64,000 bases of DNA from Pseudomonas sp. Irchel 3A7 (GCF_900187565.1 NZ_FYED01000006.1:62001-126000); one strand, 5' to 3'. Counted from the stretch's first letter, positions 45,664-56,872 are shown. The notes: generated from the sequence alone by a model not told the origin. A program made the numbers and translations.

Positions 45664-46782
45664 ATGAATGTCGACTCCCCCCTCAGCGCCTGGCAGTACG
45701 CCATTGAACAAAAGGGCTTCGTCCAGGACGAAGCCCAGGAACATGCCGTCTGGGCTTTGCAGAAGTGTCATGAAGCGCTGCATGAAGGCCGCAAGCCGAT
45801 CACTGGCGTTTACCTCTGGGGCCCGGTCGGGCGCGGTAAAACCTGGTTGATGGACCAGTTTTACCAGCATTTGCAGGTTCCGGCCCGGCGCCAGCACTTT
45901 CACCATTTCATGGGCTGGGTGCATCAGCGCTCGTTTCAGCTCACCGGCACCGCCGACCCGTTGAAAGCGCTGGCCCGCGAGTTGAGCGAAGAAGTGCGGG
46001 TGCTGTGCTTCGATGAATTGTTCGTCAATGACATCGGTGACGCGATCATTCTCGGGCGCTTGTTTCAGGTGATGTGCGAGCAGGGCGTGGTGGTGGTCTG
46101 CACCTCCAATCTGCCGCCTGATGGGTTATACGCCGACGGCTTCAACCGCGACCGTTTCCTGCCCGCCATCGCTGCGATCAAGCAGCACATGCAGGTGATT
46201 GCGGTGGACGGTGGCGAAGATCATCGTCTGCACCCGGGGCAAGGCTTGCAACGTTACTGGGTCGCCACGCCCGGACAGCCCAGCGCATTGGACGATGTGT
46301 TCAGGCTGTTGACCGTCGGCCAAGCGGTGTCCAGCGAACCGGTCAAGGTCGGTTACCGTTCGCTCGAGGTGGTGCAGGCAAGCAAAACAGTGCTCTGGTG
46401 TCGTTACGCCGATCTGTGTGAACAGCCGTTTGCCGCGATGGATTTCATGGCCCTGTGCGACACCTTCAGCGTTATCCTGTTGAGTGACGTCCCCAACCTG
46501 AGCGCGCAAAAACGCGCCGGACGCATCGCCCGGGGTACTGAGGACGGCGCCGTGCGGGTGGAAGCCGGGGATCGCGAATTGCCGCAGTTATCGGTGCATG
46601 ACGACGGCGTGCGGCGTTTCATTGCCCTGGTGGACGAGTGCTACGACCGCAAGGTACCGCTGTACCTCGAAGCGCAGGTGCCGATGGATTCGCTCTACAC
46701 CGAGGGCTACCTGGAATTCCCGTTCCGCCGTACCCTCAGCCGCCTGCAGGAAATGCAGCTGGAGCGTTTCGCACAAGTCTAA
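45664..46782 (+). CDS. zapE: AFG1-like ATPase ZapE
   Basis: The 372-residue product is a AAA-like P-loop ATPase of the ZapE/AFG1 family. Walker A is GPVGRGKT (53-60), HHFMGWVHQ follows near 80, Walker B with VLCFDELFVND lies near 115, and the sensor CTSNLPPDGLY near 150. The C-terminus has YLEFPFRRTLSRLQEM. ZapE acts on the division ring in E. coli under stress. Pseudomonads can carry more than one paralog, so this may not be the main zapE. The ribosome-binding site is weak. Confidence 0.88.
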   Translation: MNVDSPLSAWQYAIEQKGFVQDEAQEHAVWALQKCHEALHEGRKPITGVYLWGPVGRGKTWLMDQFYQHLQVPARRQHFHHFMGWVHQRSFQLTGTADPLKALARELSEEVRVLCFDELFVNDIGDAIILGRLFQVMCEQGVVVVCTSNLPPDGLYADGFNRDRFLPAIAAIKQHMQVIAVDGGEDHRLHPGQGLQRYWVATPGQPSALDDVFRLLTVGQAVSSEPVKVGYRSLEVVQASKTVLWCRYADLCEQPFAAMDFMALCDTFSVILLSDVPNLSAQKRAGRIARGTEDGAVRVEAGDRELPQLSVHDDGVRRFIALVDECYDRKVPLYLEAQVPMDSLYTEGYLEFPFRRTLSRLQEMQLERFAQV

Positions 46783-46816
46783 GGCTTGGGAGATATGAGA
46801 TTCAGGAGGTTTCAGC

Positions 46817-47398
46817 ATGAACCAGCCTCTGTCCCACCATTTGCTGACCATGGCTTATCAGAACGCCTGGGCCAATCATCGACTGGCCAAGGCCTGGTGT
46901 CAGTTGAGCCCCGGTGATCTGGTTGCCCCGCGTGTCAGCTTCTTTCCAAGCATCCGCGCCACCCTCAACCACATCCTGACCTGCGACTGGTTTTACGTGG
47001 ATGCGCTTGAGCGCGAGTTGCGCGGCGCTGATCCACACCCCGACTGCTACCTGTTTTTCAAGGACGACGAGCCGTTCACCCAGGCCCTGGATCTCAAGCG
47101 GGAGCAGGCTCATGTCGACCGGCGGTTAATTGCCTACTGCGAGCAGATGCGCGATGCCGATCTGGGCAAGGTGGTGACCATCGCCCGGGACACGCCGCAA
47201 CATGACAGCCGCTTGCGTCTGCTGTCGCACCTATTCGAGCACCAGATCCATCACCGGGGACAGGTGCACGCCATGCTCAGCGGCACATCGGTGAAACCGC
47301 CGCAACTGGACGAGTTTTTCTGTGCGGGCGAATCGCACCTGCGGGCTGAGGATTTTGCCGAGCTGGGATGGACCGAAGCCTTGATCTGGGGGCATTAA
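46817..47398 (+). CDS. DinB/YfiT-family protein
   Basis: The 193-residue four-helix-bundle protein has the three-His metal site of DinB-like proteins: TLNHILTCDWFYVDAL near 54 and FEHQIHHRGQVHAML near 145. TTCAGGAGGTTTCAGC gives a strong ribosome-binding site. Members act as metal-dependent thiol-transfer enzymes (bacillithiol/mycothiol or glutathione related); the substrate here is unknown. It follows zapE by 34 bp. Confidence 0.88.
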   Translation: MNQPLSHHLLTMAYQNAWANHRLAKAWCQLSPGDLVAPRVSFFPSIRATLNHILTCDWFYVDALERELRGADPHPDCYLFFKDDEPFTQALDLKREQAHVDRRLIAYCEQMRDADLGKVVTIARDTPQHDSRLRLLSHLFEHQIHHRGQVHAMLSGTSVKPPQLDEFFCAGESHLRAEDFAELGWTEALIWGH

Positions 47399-47411
47399 AG
47401 GTGCATGTCCC

Positions 47412-47514
47412 TGTGGGAGCGAGCCTGCTCGCGAAAAGCGGCTGGGCAACGCGGTCATTCGGACAAAAAGCAGATGGTTGTTGACCTCCTTCGCGAGCAG
47501 GCTCGCTTTCACAG
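47412..47514. repeat. REPIN with diverged centre
   Basis: The left arm is complete; the right arm has CTTTCACA instead of CTCCCACA. The centre does not keep the usual ACAT-x-ATGT core. Confidence 0.85.
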
Positions 47515-47553
47515 GAGTACAAGGACGTTCCATATCGCGAAGGATCCACTTGC

Positions 47554-47573
47554 CGAAGGCTGCGATCTTTTGA
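47554..47573. repeat. Single arm of the GGCTGCGATCTTTTGA family
   Basis: GAAGGCTGCGATCTTTTGAT matches the arm of the inverted repeat at 23008-23090; no partner lies nearby. Confidence 0.7.
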
Positions 47574-47662
47574 TTTTCAAACGGACACGCCCGCGATATC
47601 GTCGCCAGGCCTTCCAGGGCGATCTGCGCACTGGGGCCAAATGAATGTGATCGAGGATGGAA

Positions 47663-48154
47663 ATGGATTTCGCGGAAATACTTGTGCTGCAAGCCAGTTA
47701 CACCAACCCGGTACATGCCGAGGCCATCGGCCTGGTGTTGAACAGCTACGCCCAGGACCCGATGGGCGGCGGACACTCTCTAACCGATGACGTGCTGGAA
47801 CAGCTGCCAGGCGAGTTGGCCAAGCGTCCCCACGCATTCAGCGTACTGGCCTTTGTCGGCGGCGAGCCGGCCGGATTGGTCAATTGCTTTGAAGGCTTCT
47901 CGACCTTTGCCTGCCGGCCATTGGTCAATGTGCACGATGTGGCCGTGGTGCCGAAGTTTCGCGGACTGGGCCTGAGCCAGCGAATGCTGCAAAAGGTCGA
48001 GGACATTGCCCGTCAGCGTGGCTGCTGCAGAATTACCCTGGAAGTGCTGGAAGGCAATGCAGTGGCGCAAGCCTCCTACGGCAAGTTCGGCTTCGCCCCG
48101 GGCGAGTTCGACCCGGCGCACGGGCGCATGATGTTCTGGATCAAATCACTTTGA
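47663..48154 (+). CDS. GNAT N-acetyltransferase
   Basis: ATGs at 47657 and 47663 are in frame; the second is better spaced from GAGG (163 residues). The GNAT acetyl-CoA motif is VVPKFRGLGLSQRMLQKVED near residue 95-115, followed by ITLEVLEGNAVAQASYGKFGF near 130. An N-terminal helix pair and AFVGGEPAGLVNCF near 72 complete the fold. The substrate is unknown. Confidence 0.88.
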   Translation: MDFAEILVLQASYTNPVHAEAIGLVLNSYAQDPMGGGHSLTDDVLEQLPGELAKRPHAFSVLAFVGGEPAGLVNCFEGFSTFACRPLVNVHDVAVVPKFRGLGLSQRMLQKVEDIARQRGCCRITLEVLEGNAVAQASYGKFGFAPGEFDPAHGRMMFWIKSL

Positions 48155-48163
48155 TCCGCGCAT

Positions 48164-48197
48164 AAAAAAGGGCGTCCATCAGGACGCCCAACGGTTT
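48164..48197. terminator. Bidirectional intrinsic terminator
   Basis: GGGCGTCC-ATCA-GGACGCCC forms a perfect 8-bp stem. The minus strand follows it with six T; the plus strand has AACGGTTTT. It serves both the convergent acetyltransferase gene and the small secreted-protein gene. Confidence 0.9.
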
Positions 48198-48234
48198 TCT
48201 CTGACTGAAGAGCAAGCAGTCAGAGGTGTAACAA

Positions 48235-48450
48235 TCATTTCGGTCTATAGGACTCGGTCATTTGTGCCGTTTGATCGTCCGGGACCCGCAGTTCACTGGC
48301 CTGGCTTGGTGTGATGTTGCCCAGCGCCACTTGCTGGTTATAGCGCAGCGTCTCGTAGTAGTACCTCATGCGTTCAGCGCCACCTTCGGCAAAGGCGCCG
48401 GCGGAGCCTAGTGTTGTGAGGACAGCGAGAATCAGCGTAGTACGTTTCAT
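48235..48450 (-). CDS. Small secreted protein (71 residues)
   Basis: The ATG at 48450 with GGGAGGCACACC starts a clear signal peptide (MKRTTLILAVLTTLGSAGAFA). The mature part is about 50 residues with YYYETLRYNQQVALGNI and TPSQASELRVPDDQ. The upstream frame to 48492 lacks a start signal. I do not recognise a family; export to the periplasm is the only firm statement. Confidence 0.75.
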   Translation of the reverse strand: MKRTTLILAVLTTLGSAGAFAEGGAERMRYYYETLRYNQQVALGNITPSQASELRVPDDQTAQMTESYRPK

Positions 48451-48557
48451 GGTGTGCCTCCCACTTACAGATGTCGGATGCCTTTCGTCCATGAGTCAAC
48501 AGATCAAAGTCGAAGCCTCATTATCCGCCGATTCCGTTAAATGGGAATTAATAACCC

Positions 48558-50798
48558 CTAGAGTTTCCAGTCCAGGCTCAAGGTCACCGTACGCGGGTCG
48601 CCCCAGTAGACGCCGTTGTAGAAACCGACGTTGTCGTAGTACTTCTTGTCGAACAGGTTGTTGACGTTCAGGGAGGCCGACAGGTGCCGGTCGAACGCGT
48701 AGCGCGACATCAGATTGACCACGGTGTAGGCCTCCTGGCGGATGTTCGTGCGCTCGGTGATGAGGCTGCCATCGGTACGGCGCCCGACCGGGCGGTTGCC
48801 GGCTCGATAGACGTCGCTCTGCCAATTCACGGCAGCGCCCACGGTCAACGCCTGCCATTCGCCGGGCAAATGAAAGGCGGTGGAGAATCGGAACATGTTC
48901 AAAGGCTGGTTGGTGTTGATGCGCTGCTTTTCGCCATCGACCGAGTGGGTGTAGGTGTAACCGGCGCTCATGTTCCAGCCCGCCATGACCTCACCTGACA
49001 GCTCGGCTTCGAAGCCTTGCACCTTGTTGCCTTTGCCGCCCGACTTGAAGAACTCTTCGCCGGTCACCGGGTCCGGCGGCACCGAGTCGTCCAGTTCGGC
49101 GACGTTGTCCTGTTTGCTCCAGAACAGCGCGGTCGCAAGGTTCAATCGTTCTTCCAGCAGACTGCCCTTGAGGCCCAGTTCATAGTTGCTGCCAACCACC
49201 GGTTCAAGGTACTTGCGACTGCTGTCGCGCTCGGTCTGCGGTTTGAAAATATCGGTGTAGCTGACGTAAACGGTGTACTCCGGGGTCAGGTCGTAAAGCA
49301 GGCCGGCGTAGGGCGTCCACATGTCGTTCTGTTGCTGGCTGCTGTGATCGACGCTCGACAGTTGCAAGTTGTTGTCGTAGCTGTTGGTGGTGGTTGAGGT
49401 TTTCCAGCTGCCGTAGCGGCTGCCGAGAACCGCGTGCAGTTCATCGGTGAGGCTCAGGCGCGTCGCCAGATAACCGGCCTTCTGCCGGGTGTAGTCTTTC
49501 GAGCCTGTCAGGCCGGTGACGGTGTCGGGAAACTTGCCGATGTTGCCCATGTATTTCCAGTCAGGAACATTCTCATAATCCGCCGCTCCCGGGCCGTCCA
49601 CCAGATAAGGCGAATCCTCGCGTCGTTCGGCCTCACCGTAACCGACCATCAGTTCGTGTTCGCGACCGAGCAGCGAGTACGGCCCGGAGACGTTGAAGTC
49701 ATAGGCCTTCATCTTTTGCGTGCCGATCATATGGCTGACGTTCGCAATCATGCCGCTGCGATCCGCGTTCGGGAAACCGCCGCCGGCGTAATAGATCTTG
49801 CCGTCGGTGTCACTTTCGCGGTGGGTGTAAGCCGCCTTGAGCTGCCATCCGCCACCCAGTTGATGATCGAGGTTGGCAAATGCGGTCTTGTCCTTGAGTG
49901 GCCAGGAGCTCCAGGACGTGGCCATGTTGGTCGAGCGTCCGAGGTTGGCCTTGCTGCCGTCGGAGTTCCAGTAGGGCACAGTGCCCCAGGACGTACCCTG
50001 GACATGCTTGTTCTGATAGTCGTAACCCACCGCCAGCAGGGTGTCGTCGGTCAGGTCGGCTTCGAGGACCCCGTAACCGACTTCCCGTTGTTGCTGGTAT
50101 TTGTCTCGGTATGAATCGCTGTCGCGGTAGGCCACCACGCCGCGCCCGCGCAGGCGTCCGTCGAAAGCCAGCGGTCCGCCGACGTCGAGGTAGCTGTAGT
50201 AATCGTCATAGCTGCCACCGCTGACACCGGTCTTTGCTTGCCACTGCGCGGTCGGCCGTTTGCGCACCATATTGATGGTGGCCGAAGGATCGCCGGCACC
50301 GGTGGTCAAGCCCGTCGCACCGCGAACCACTTCGATACGGTCGTAAATGATGGTGTCGGAGTCGGACTTCATGTAGCTGAAGGTGTTCAACATGCCATCG
50401 ACCTGGAAATTGTTGATCGAGTAGCCACGCGAAGAATAACTGACCCGGTCCGAGTCGTTGTGCTGCACCACTACGCCAGTGGTCTGGCTCATGGCTTCGG
50501 ACAGGGTGCCGAGTTTGAAATCGTCCATTTGCTGGCGTGTGACCACGGAAACCGATTGCGGGGTTTCCTTGATCGACAGGTTCAGGCGGGTGGCCGTACT
50601 CATGGAACCGGTGGTGTATGAGTCGGTGTTTTCGGTGGTGCTGCCCAGGCTCTGGGCGGTTACGTTGGTGGCGCCGAGCATGAGCGTAGACGCCAATGGC
50701 GCTGTTTCCGGCCCGGTTTCAGCCAGCAAGTCCGGGCTCAATGCGGCACCGCATAGGCCAAGGGTAAAAGTCATGGAACGGGTGATAGGCGCGAACAT
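48558..50798 (-). CDS. TonB-dependent siderophore receptor
   Basis: The ATG at 50798 with AAGGAGTCGGCTGCG is preferred over one at 50843 (746 residues). After the signal peptide (ending near LLAETG) about 50 residues lead to the plug domain (KETPQSVSVVTRQQMDD near 77, RGYSINNFQVDGM near 125, RIEVVRGATGLTTGAGDPSATINMV-type segment near 150). A 22-strand barrel follows, with NVNNLFDKKYYDNVGF near the C-terminus. There is no N-terminal STN signalling domain, so it is a transducer-independent ferri-siderophore receptor of the FhuE/FpvA-like class. A Fur box lies about 80 bp upstream. Confidence 0.93.
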   Translation of the reverse strand: MFAPITRSMTFTLGLCGAALSPDLLAETGPETAPLASTLMLGATNVTAQSLGSTTENTDSYTTGSMSTATRLNLSIKETPQSVSVVTRQQMDDFKLGTLSEAMSQTTGVVVQHNDSDRVSYSSRGYSINNFQVDGMLNTFSYMKSDSDTIIYDRIEVVRGATGLTTGAGDPSATINMVRKRPTAQWQAKTGVSGGSYDDYYSYLDVGGPLAFDGRLRGRGVVAYRDSDSYRDKYQQQREVGYGVLEADLTDDTLLAVGYDYQNKHVQGTSWGTVPYWNSDGSKANLGRSTNMATSWSSWPLKDKTAFANLDHQLGGGWQLKAAYTHRESDTDGKIYYAGGGFPNADRSGMIANVSHMIGTQKMKAYDFNVSGPYSLLGREHELMVGYGEAERREDSPYLVDGPGAADYENVPDWKYMGNIGKFPDTVTGLTGSKDYTRQKAGYLATRLSLTDELHAVLGSRYGSWKTSTTTNSYDNNLQLSSVDHSSQQQNDMWTPYAGLLYDLTPEYTVYVSYTDIFKPQTERDSSRKYLEPVVGSNYELGLKGSLLEERLNLATALFWSKQDNVAELDDSVPPDPVTGEEFFKSGGKGNKVQGFEAELSGEVMAGWNMSAGYTYTHSVDGEKQRINTNQPLNMFRFSTAFHLPGEWQALTVGAAVNWQSDVYRAGNRPVGRRTDGSLITERTNIRQEAYTVVNLMSRYAFDRHLSASLNVNNLFDKKYYDNVGFYNGVYWGDPRTVTLSLDWKL

Positions 50799-50877
50799 CG
50801 CAGCCGACTCCTTGTCGTCGTTGAAAAATTTCCGTTTGTTCAAAGACGAAGGAGGGGGGAGGGATTTAGGGGTTAAC

Positions 50878-50895
50878 GAGAATAATTATTATCTT
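50878..50895. promoter_or_regulatory. Fur box upstream of TonB receptor
   Basis: GAGAATAATTATTATCTT matches most of the 19-bp Fur box on either strand. It lies about 80 bp upstream of the receptor start, the expected place for iron repression. Confidence 0.75.
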
Positions 50896-50923
50896 CTAGG
50901 TCTTGCTGACACCGAGAAAACAC

Positions 50924-51014
50924 TGTGGGAGCGAGCCTGCTCGCGAAAGTGGTAGGTCAGTCGACAATGATGTCGATTGAAATTCCGCCTTCGCGAGCAG
51001 GCTCGCTCCCACAG
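50924..51014. repeat. REPIN
   Basis: Both arms are complete; the centre has GTCGACAATGATGTCGATTG. It separates the receptor promoter from the end of cptA. Confidence 0.92.
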
Positions 51015-51035
51015 GTTTTGATTGTGTTGAAACCG

Positions 51036-52781
51036 TTACTTCAGTACGACTTCCGCCGTGTCCGGCTTCGTCTTGGGCTTGATCAGACTGAAGTCAATCA
51101 GCGGCCGCTGCTGACGCTCATACGGGTTGCCGATCATCAAGGGTCGTGGCTTGAAGCTGTCGCTGACCAGGCTCTTGCTGTGGTCGAGTTCATCGAAACT
51201 CAGGCCTGCCAGATCCGCCCAGGTGTGGATCAGGTGCGAACTGCTGTACGGCCGCCCCAGCTCACCGGCGAAATTCCAGTCGTGGGTTTCACGCCATTTC
51301 GGCGAGGCCCAGGCCATGAACGGAATGGTGTACATCGGTGCCGTCGGTTTGCTCTCGTTGCGCCCGAGGGTGCTGTGGCCAGGGGAGTCGAAAACGTCTT
51401 CGCCATGGTCGGAAAGGTAAAGCAGGAAGCCGTTCGGATCGGACTTGGCGTAGTCCTTGATCAGGCTCGACACCACGAAGTCGTTGTACAGCACTGCGTT
51501 GTCGTAGCTGTTGTACGTCGGCAACTGATCGTCGCGCACGCCGGGCGGGACGCCGTTGCGATCCTTGAACTTGTCGTAGGTCGAAGGGTAGCGGTACTGG
51601 TAACTCATGTGGGTGCCGAGCAGATGCACCACGATCAGCTTGCGCGGCGCCGCGTCGGCCAGGGCCTTGTTGAACGGCTCGATCACATCGCCATCGTACT
51701 GCGCGGCGTTCTGGTTGCGGTTGTTGTTCAGGTACACCTGTTCGTCGGCCTGCTGGGAGAAGGTCGTGAGCATGGTGTTGCGCTTGGTCATGGTCTGCTG
51801 GTTGGTGATCCAGAAGGTCTTGTAGCCCGCCTGTTTCATCATGCTGACCAGGGACGGCGTCGACAGGTACAGGTCCGGATTGTCTTCATCGGCGAAGGTC
51901 AGCACCTGCTGCAACGCCTCGATGGTGTAGGGGCGTGGCGTGATGACGTTGTCGAAGACCGTCAGTTGATCCTTGAGCTTGTCCAGTTCCGGGGTGGTTT
52001 CCCGCGGGTAGCCGTAGAGGCTCATGCGCTGGCGGTTGGTGGACTCGCCGATCACCAGCACCAGGGTTGCCGGCTGGTTGGCCATCGTATCCTTGAGATT
52101 GTGCAGTGGCGGGATCTTGCTGGCACTTGTCAGCATTTCCTGCATCCCCGCCAGGGTATCCAGGTAGCGGTGATAGGCCACGGCCATTTGCCATGGCACG
52201 GCCGGCTCGATGCGCGTTTCGAACTTTTCGAAGCCGCTGGCGAAACTGCCGGTACGCAAGGTGTGCTTGATCAGCGGATAACCGATCACGGCCACCAGAA
52301 TGGCAGTTGCAGCCACCATGGCCCGACCTCGGGGCATGTACACCGGGCGCAAGCGTGTCCAGAGGAACCAGGCGAACGCGGTGTGCGCGAGGAACGCGGC
52401 CACCATCCACCAGGCGAAGTATTGGGTCATGTATTCGCCGGCTTCAGACACGTTCGACTCGAACATGATGAAGATGACGCTTTGGGAGAATTCCTGCTGA
52501 TAGATGAAGAAGTAACCCAGGCTGGCCATGGAACAGGCCCAGAGCACCACGCCGATCAGCGCAGCCATGACACGGGTTTGTCTGGGGAACAGCAGCATCG
52601 GCGCCAGCCAGATGGCGCTCATCACAAACGCCTGGCGGAAGCCGGTAAAACCGGAAGTGCCCGTCAGCTGGATCAGCAGTTGGGTGATGCCGGAGAAATA
52701 CCAGAAGAACAGAAACAGCCAGAAAAACCCTGCCCAATCGAAACCGTCCGCAGACTTGTCGCTGCGTTTAAACCAAGCCAT
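51036..52781 (-). CDS. cptA: Phosphoethanolamine transferase CptA
   Basis: The 581-residue protein has five N-terminal transmembrane segments (within about 1-170) and a periplasmic alkaline-phosphatase-fold catalytic domain. The nucleophile Thr lies in VIGESTNRQRMSLYGY (near 245); metal-site motifs include LLGTHMSYQYRYP (near 400) and LYLSDHGEDVFDSPGHST (near 460). The family transfers phosphoethanolamine from phosphatidylethanolamine to lipopolysaccharide core or lipid A. The length and motif order fit CptA/EptC rather than EptA. ATG at 52781. Confidence 0.88.
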   Translation of the reverse strand: MAWFKRSDKSADGFDWAGFFWLFLFFWYFSGITQLLIQLTGTSGFTGFRQAFVMSAIWLAPMLLFPRQTRVMAALIGVVLWACSMASLGYFFIYQQEFSQSVIFIMFESNVSEAGEYMTQYFAWWMVAAFLAHTAFAWFLWTRLRPVYMPRGRAMVAATAILVAVIGYPLIKHTLRTGSFASGFEKFETRIEPAVPWQMAVAYHRYLDTLAGMQEMLTSASKIPPLHNLKDTMANQPATLVLVIGESTNRQRMSLYGYPRETTPELDKLKDQLTVFDNVITPRPYTIEALQQVLTFADEDNPDLYLSTPSLVSMMKQAGYKTFWITNQQTMTKRNTMLTTFSQQADEQVYLNNNRNQNAAQYDGDVIEPFNKALADAAPRKLIVVHLLGTHMSYQYRYPSTYDKFKDRNGVPPGVRDDQLPTYNSYDNAVLYNDFVVSSLIKDYAKSDPNGFLLYLSDHGEDVFDSPGHSTLGRNESKPTAPMYTIPFMAWASPKWRETHDWNFAGELGRPYSSSHLIHTWADLAGLSFDELDHSKSLVSDSFKPRPLMIGNPYERQQRPLIDFSLIKPKTKPDTAEVVLK

Positions 52782-52981
52782 TCAATGCTCCAGCCAATGA
52801 TCACATCCACCGCCAGAGCACTAAAGTCGCCGACGAACGGGGGCTGCCCGGATACCGAGCGGCCACAATGAACCGGAGTATCAACAAGTGGATGTGAAAA
52901 CTTCGTGAGTTTGCCAGAGAGGGCGAAGGGCGAAGGCGTATCGGAAGCAGGGCAGTGCCGCTTCCGATTCAGGCGAGGGCG

Positions 52982-53158
52982 TCAGGCGTGGGGAGCGCCT
53001 TGGGTCACGGGTAAGGGCTGTTGGCCCTGGATCAACAAGCGCAGTTGCGCCAGCTCCTGTTTCAACTGGTCGCGTTCGTCTTTCAACTGGCGCAATTCAT
53101 CGCGACGGATCGTGACATAAAGGGTTTGTGCTGGCAGTGCGGTGTGTACTGTGCCCAT
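52982..53158 (-). CDS. Small coiled-coil protein (58 residues, DUF6026-like)
   Basis: This short frame runs from the ATG at 53158, preceded by GAGGTGAGCA, to a TGA at 52982-52984. It encodes MGTVHTALPAQTLYVTIRRD followed by a heptad-like coiled coil (ELRQLKDERDQLKQELAQLR) and a Pro/Gln tail. It looks like the small Pseudomonas proteins I recall under DUF6026. The function is unknown; self-association or scaffolding is suggested by the coiled coil. It is divergent from gnd. Confidence 0.72.
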   Translation of the reverse strand: MGTVHTALPAQTLYVTIRRDELRQLKDERDQLKQELAQLRLLIQGQQPLPVTQGAPHA

Positions 53159-53321
53159 TGCTCACCTCGCAAATGGCGTGTCTCAACTGTAGATCCGCGT
53201 GAAATCAGCGGCTGATCTACTATCGGCGCCAATTTTGATTTCTTTTGCCCGTGAAGGGAACTTTTTTATTTTTCATGGTCGTTGTGTCTTCGGTACGATT
53301 CCCGACGTTATCTGTCTGGAT

Positions 53322-53336
53322 CGGGCACAATGCCCG
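53322..53336. promoter_or_regulatory. Inverted repeat upstream of gnd operon
   Basis: CGGGCA-CAA-TGCCCG is a perfect 6-bp inverted repeat about 95 bp upstream of the gnd ATG. It may be an operator for the gnd-zwf-HAD operon; no regulator can be named. It does not fit the HexR box (TTGT-N7/8-ACAA). Confidence 0.35.
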
Positions 53337-53430
53337 GAAACTTCAAGCCAGCGCTCTGGACTAACCCACATTAGTCGCGTTGGGCTATAACCTTTGACAC
53401 ACATTTATTTGTAGTAGGGAGCATCAGCAC

Positions 53431-54407
53431 ATGCAACTCGGGATTATTGGACTGGGCCGCATGGGCGGCAATATTGCGCGGCGCCTGATGCTCAACGGCC
53501 ATACCACCGTTGTGTACGACCGCAATACCGCCTTCGTCGAGACCTTGATCGAAGAGGGCGCGACTGGCGTTGCCGATTTGCCAGCCCTGGTTGCTGGCCT
53601 GGCCAAACCGCGAGCGGTGTGGGTCATGCTGCCGGCAGGCGCACCGACCGAAGAAACCATTGACACCCTGAGCACCTTGCTCGAAGCCGGCGATACCATC
53701 ATCGACGGCGGCAACACCTTCTATAAGGACGACATCCGCCGGGCCAAGACCCTTTCGGAAAAAGGCCTGCACTACATCGACGTCGGCACCTCGGGCGGTG
53801 TCTGGGGGCTGGAGCGCGGTTACTGCATGATGATCGGCGGCGATGCCGAGACCGTTAAACGTCTTGATCCACTGTTCGACAGCCTGGCTCCGGGCATGGG
53901 CGATATCCCGCGTACCAAGGACCGCAAATCCGATGACGATCGTGCCGAGCGCGGTTACATCCACGCCGGTCCCGCCGGCGCCGGGCACTTCGTCAAGATG
54001 ATCCACAACGGCATCGAGTACGGCATGATGCAGGCCTTCGCCGAGGGCTTCGATATCCTCAAGACCAAATCCAGCACCAATCTGCCGGAAGACCAGCGCT
54101 TCGACCTGAACGTTGCCGACATTGCCGAAGTCTGGCGCCGTGGCAGCGTGGTCTCGTCCTGGCTGCTCGACCTGACCGCCGATGCCCTGGCCAGCGATCC
54201 GAAACTCGACGGTTACTCCGGTTCGGTGGCGGACAGCGGGGAGGGTCGCTGGACCGTCGAAGCGGCCATGGAGCAAGCGGTACCGGCAACCGTGCTGACG
54301 ACCGCACTGTTCTCGCGCTATCGCTCCCGCGGGCAGGGCACCTTTGGTGACAAGATCCTTTCGGCCCAGCGCTTCGGCTTCGGCGGCCATGTGGAGACTG
54401 CGAAAAA

Positions 54408-54411
<4 letters not shown>
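53431..54411 (+). CDS. gnd: 6-phosphogluconate dehydrogenase (decarboxylating)
   Basis: The 326-residue product is the short form of 6PGDH. The nucleotide-binding GLGRMGGN is at 6-13; VMLPAG lies near 66; the substrate-binding Lys is in [21 protein letters not shown] near 190; and [13 protein letters not shown] lies at the C-terminus. It oxidatively decarboxylates 6-phosphogluconate to ribulose 5-phosphate. The short form is often NAD-preferring. It overlaps zwf by ATGA, so these oxidative pentose-phosphate steps are coupled. Confidence 0.95.
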
Positions 54412-55927
<1,516 letters not shown>

Positions 55928-55931
<4 letters not shown>

Positions 55932-56749
55932 GTGACGCCACGCCACAGCCCATCCGGTTTTTGCTCAGCGACATGGACGGCACTTTGCTGCTGGCCGATC
56001 ACAGCCTCAGCCAGCGCACCATCGACACGGTCCGTTCGTTGCGCGAAGCCGGCGTGTTGTTCAGCCTGGCCACGGGGCGTCCGCCCAGAGCCATGCTGCA
56101 GGCGATCGAGGCCTTGGGCGTCGACCTGCCCACGGCGGCCTTCAACGGCGGCACCCTTGTTCATCCGGATGGCAGTTTGCTCGTCGCGCATTACTTGCCG
56201 ACGGCGGCAGCATTGACGACCCTGGCGCTGTTCGCCGATCAACCGGAGATCGAAGTCTGGGTATTCAGTGGCGATGACTGGCTGGTCAAAGATCCGACCG
56301 GCCCCATGGTGCCCCGCGAACAGCACGGGCTGGGATACCCGCCGGTGGCGGTCGAAAGCTTCGAGCCGTACCTGGCCCGCATCAACAAGATCGTCGCCGC
56401 CAGCAACAACACCGAGTTGCTGATTGAGCTCGAGGCTCAGTTGCTGGCGAAAGTCGAAGGCCAGGCCCAGGTCTCGCGTTCGCAACCGGTGTATCTGGAC
56501 GTGACCGCGATGCAGGCCAACAAGGGTGAGGCGCTGAAGACGCTGGCCGAATTCCTCGCAGTGCCTTTGGCGCAGACGGCGGCAATGGGGGATGGTGGCA
56601 ATGACCCGGCGATGTTCCATTGTGCCGGGTTGTCGATCGCCATGGGGCAGGCGGAAGAGGCGGTGAAGCGTCAGGCGGATGTGGTCACGGCAAGCAATGC
56701 CGAAGAGGGCGCGGCACTGGCAATCGAGCGGTACATCCTCCCTCGATAG
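55928..56749 (+). CDS. Cof-type HAD hydrolase
   Basis: The 273-residue product has HAD motif I SDMDGTLL (nucleophile Asp15), motif II FSLATGRPP (near 45), the Lys of motif III in ANKGEALKTLAEFL (near 200) and motif IV AMGDGGNDPAM (near 220), with a C2B-type cap. It should dephosphorylate a sugar phosphate or similar small molecule. Coupling by ATGA to zwf suggests it trims a pentose-phosphate-route metabolite or a toxic side product; that is inference. Confidence 0.9.
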
Positions 56750-56765
56750 TTCGCACAAAAACCAA

Positions 56766-56855
56766 TGTGGGAGCGAGCCTGCTCGCGAAAGCGGTGTGTC
56801 ATTCAACATTAATGTTGCTTGACCTGGCCCCTTCGCGAGCAGGCTCGCTCCCACA
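56766..56855. repeat. REPIN
   Basis: Both arms are complete; the centre has CATTCAACATTAATGTTGCT. It lies between the convergent HAD gene and nhaB. Confidence 0.92.
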
Positions 56856-56872
56856 TTTTTTGGGTCGGGGGG

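Noticed and set aside
50925..52871. 648-codon plus-strand open frame opposite cptA
   Set aside because: It starts inside a REPIN and is the antisense shadow of a well-supported transferase gene.
53322..53336. HexR operator upstream of gnd
   Set aside because: HexR sites are TTGT-N7/8-ACAA; the dyad here is CGGGCA-N3-TGCCCG and the nearest TGT/ACA pair is spaced 11 bp.
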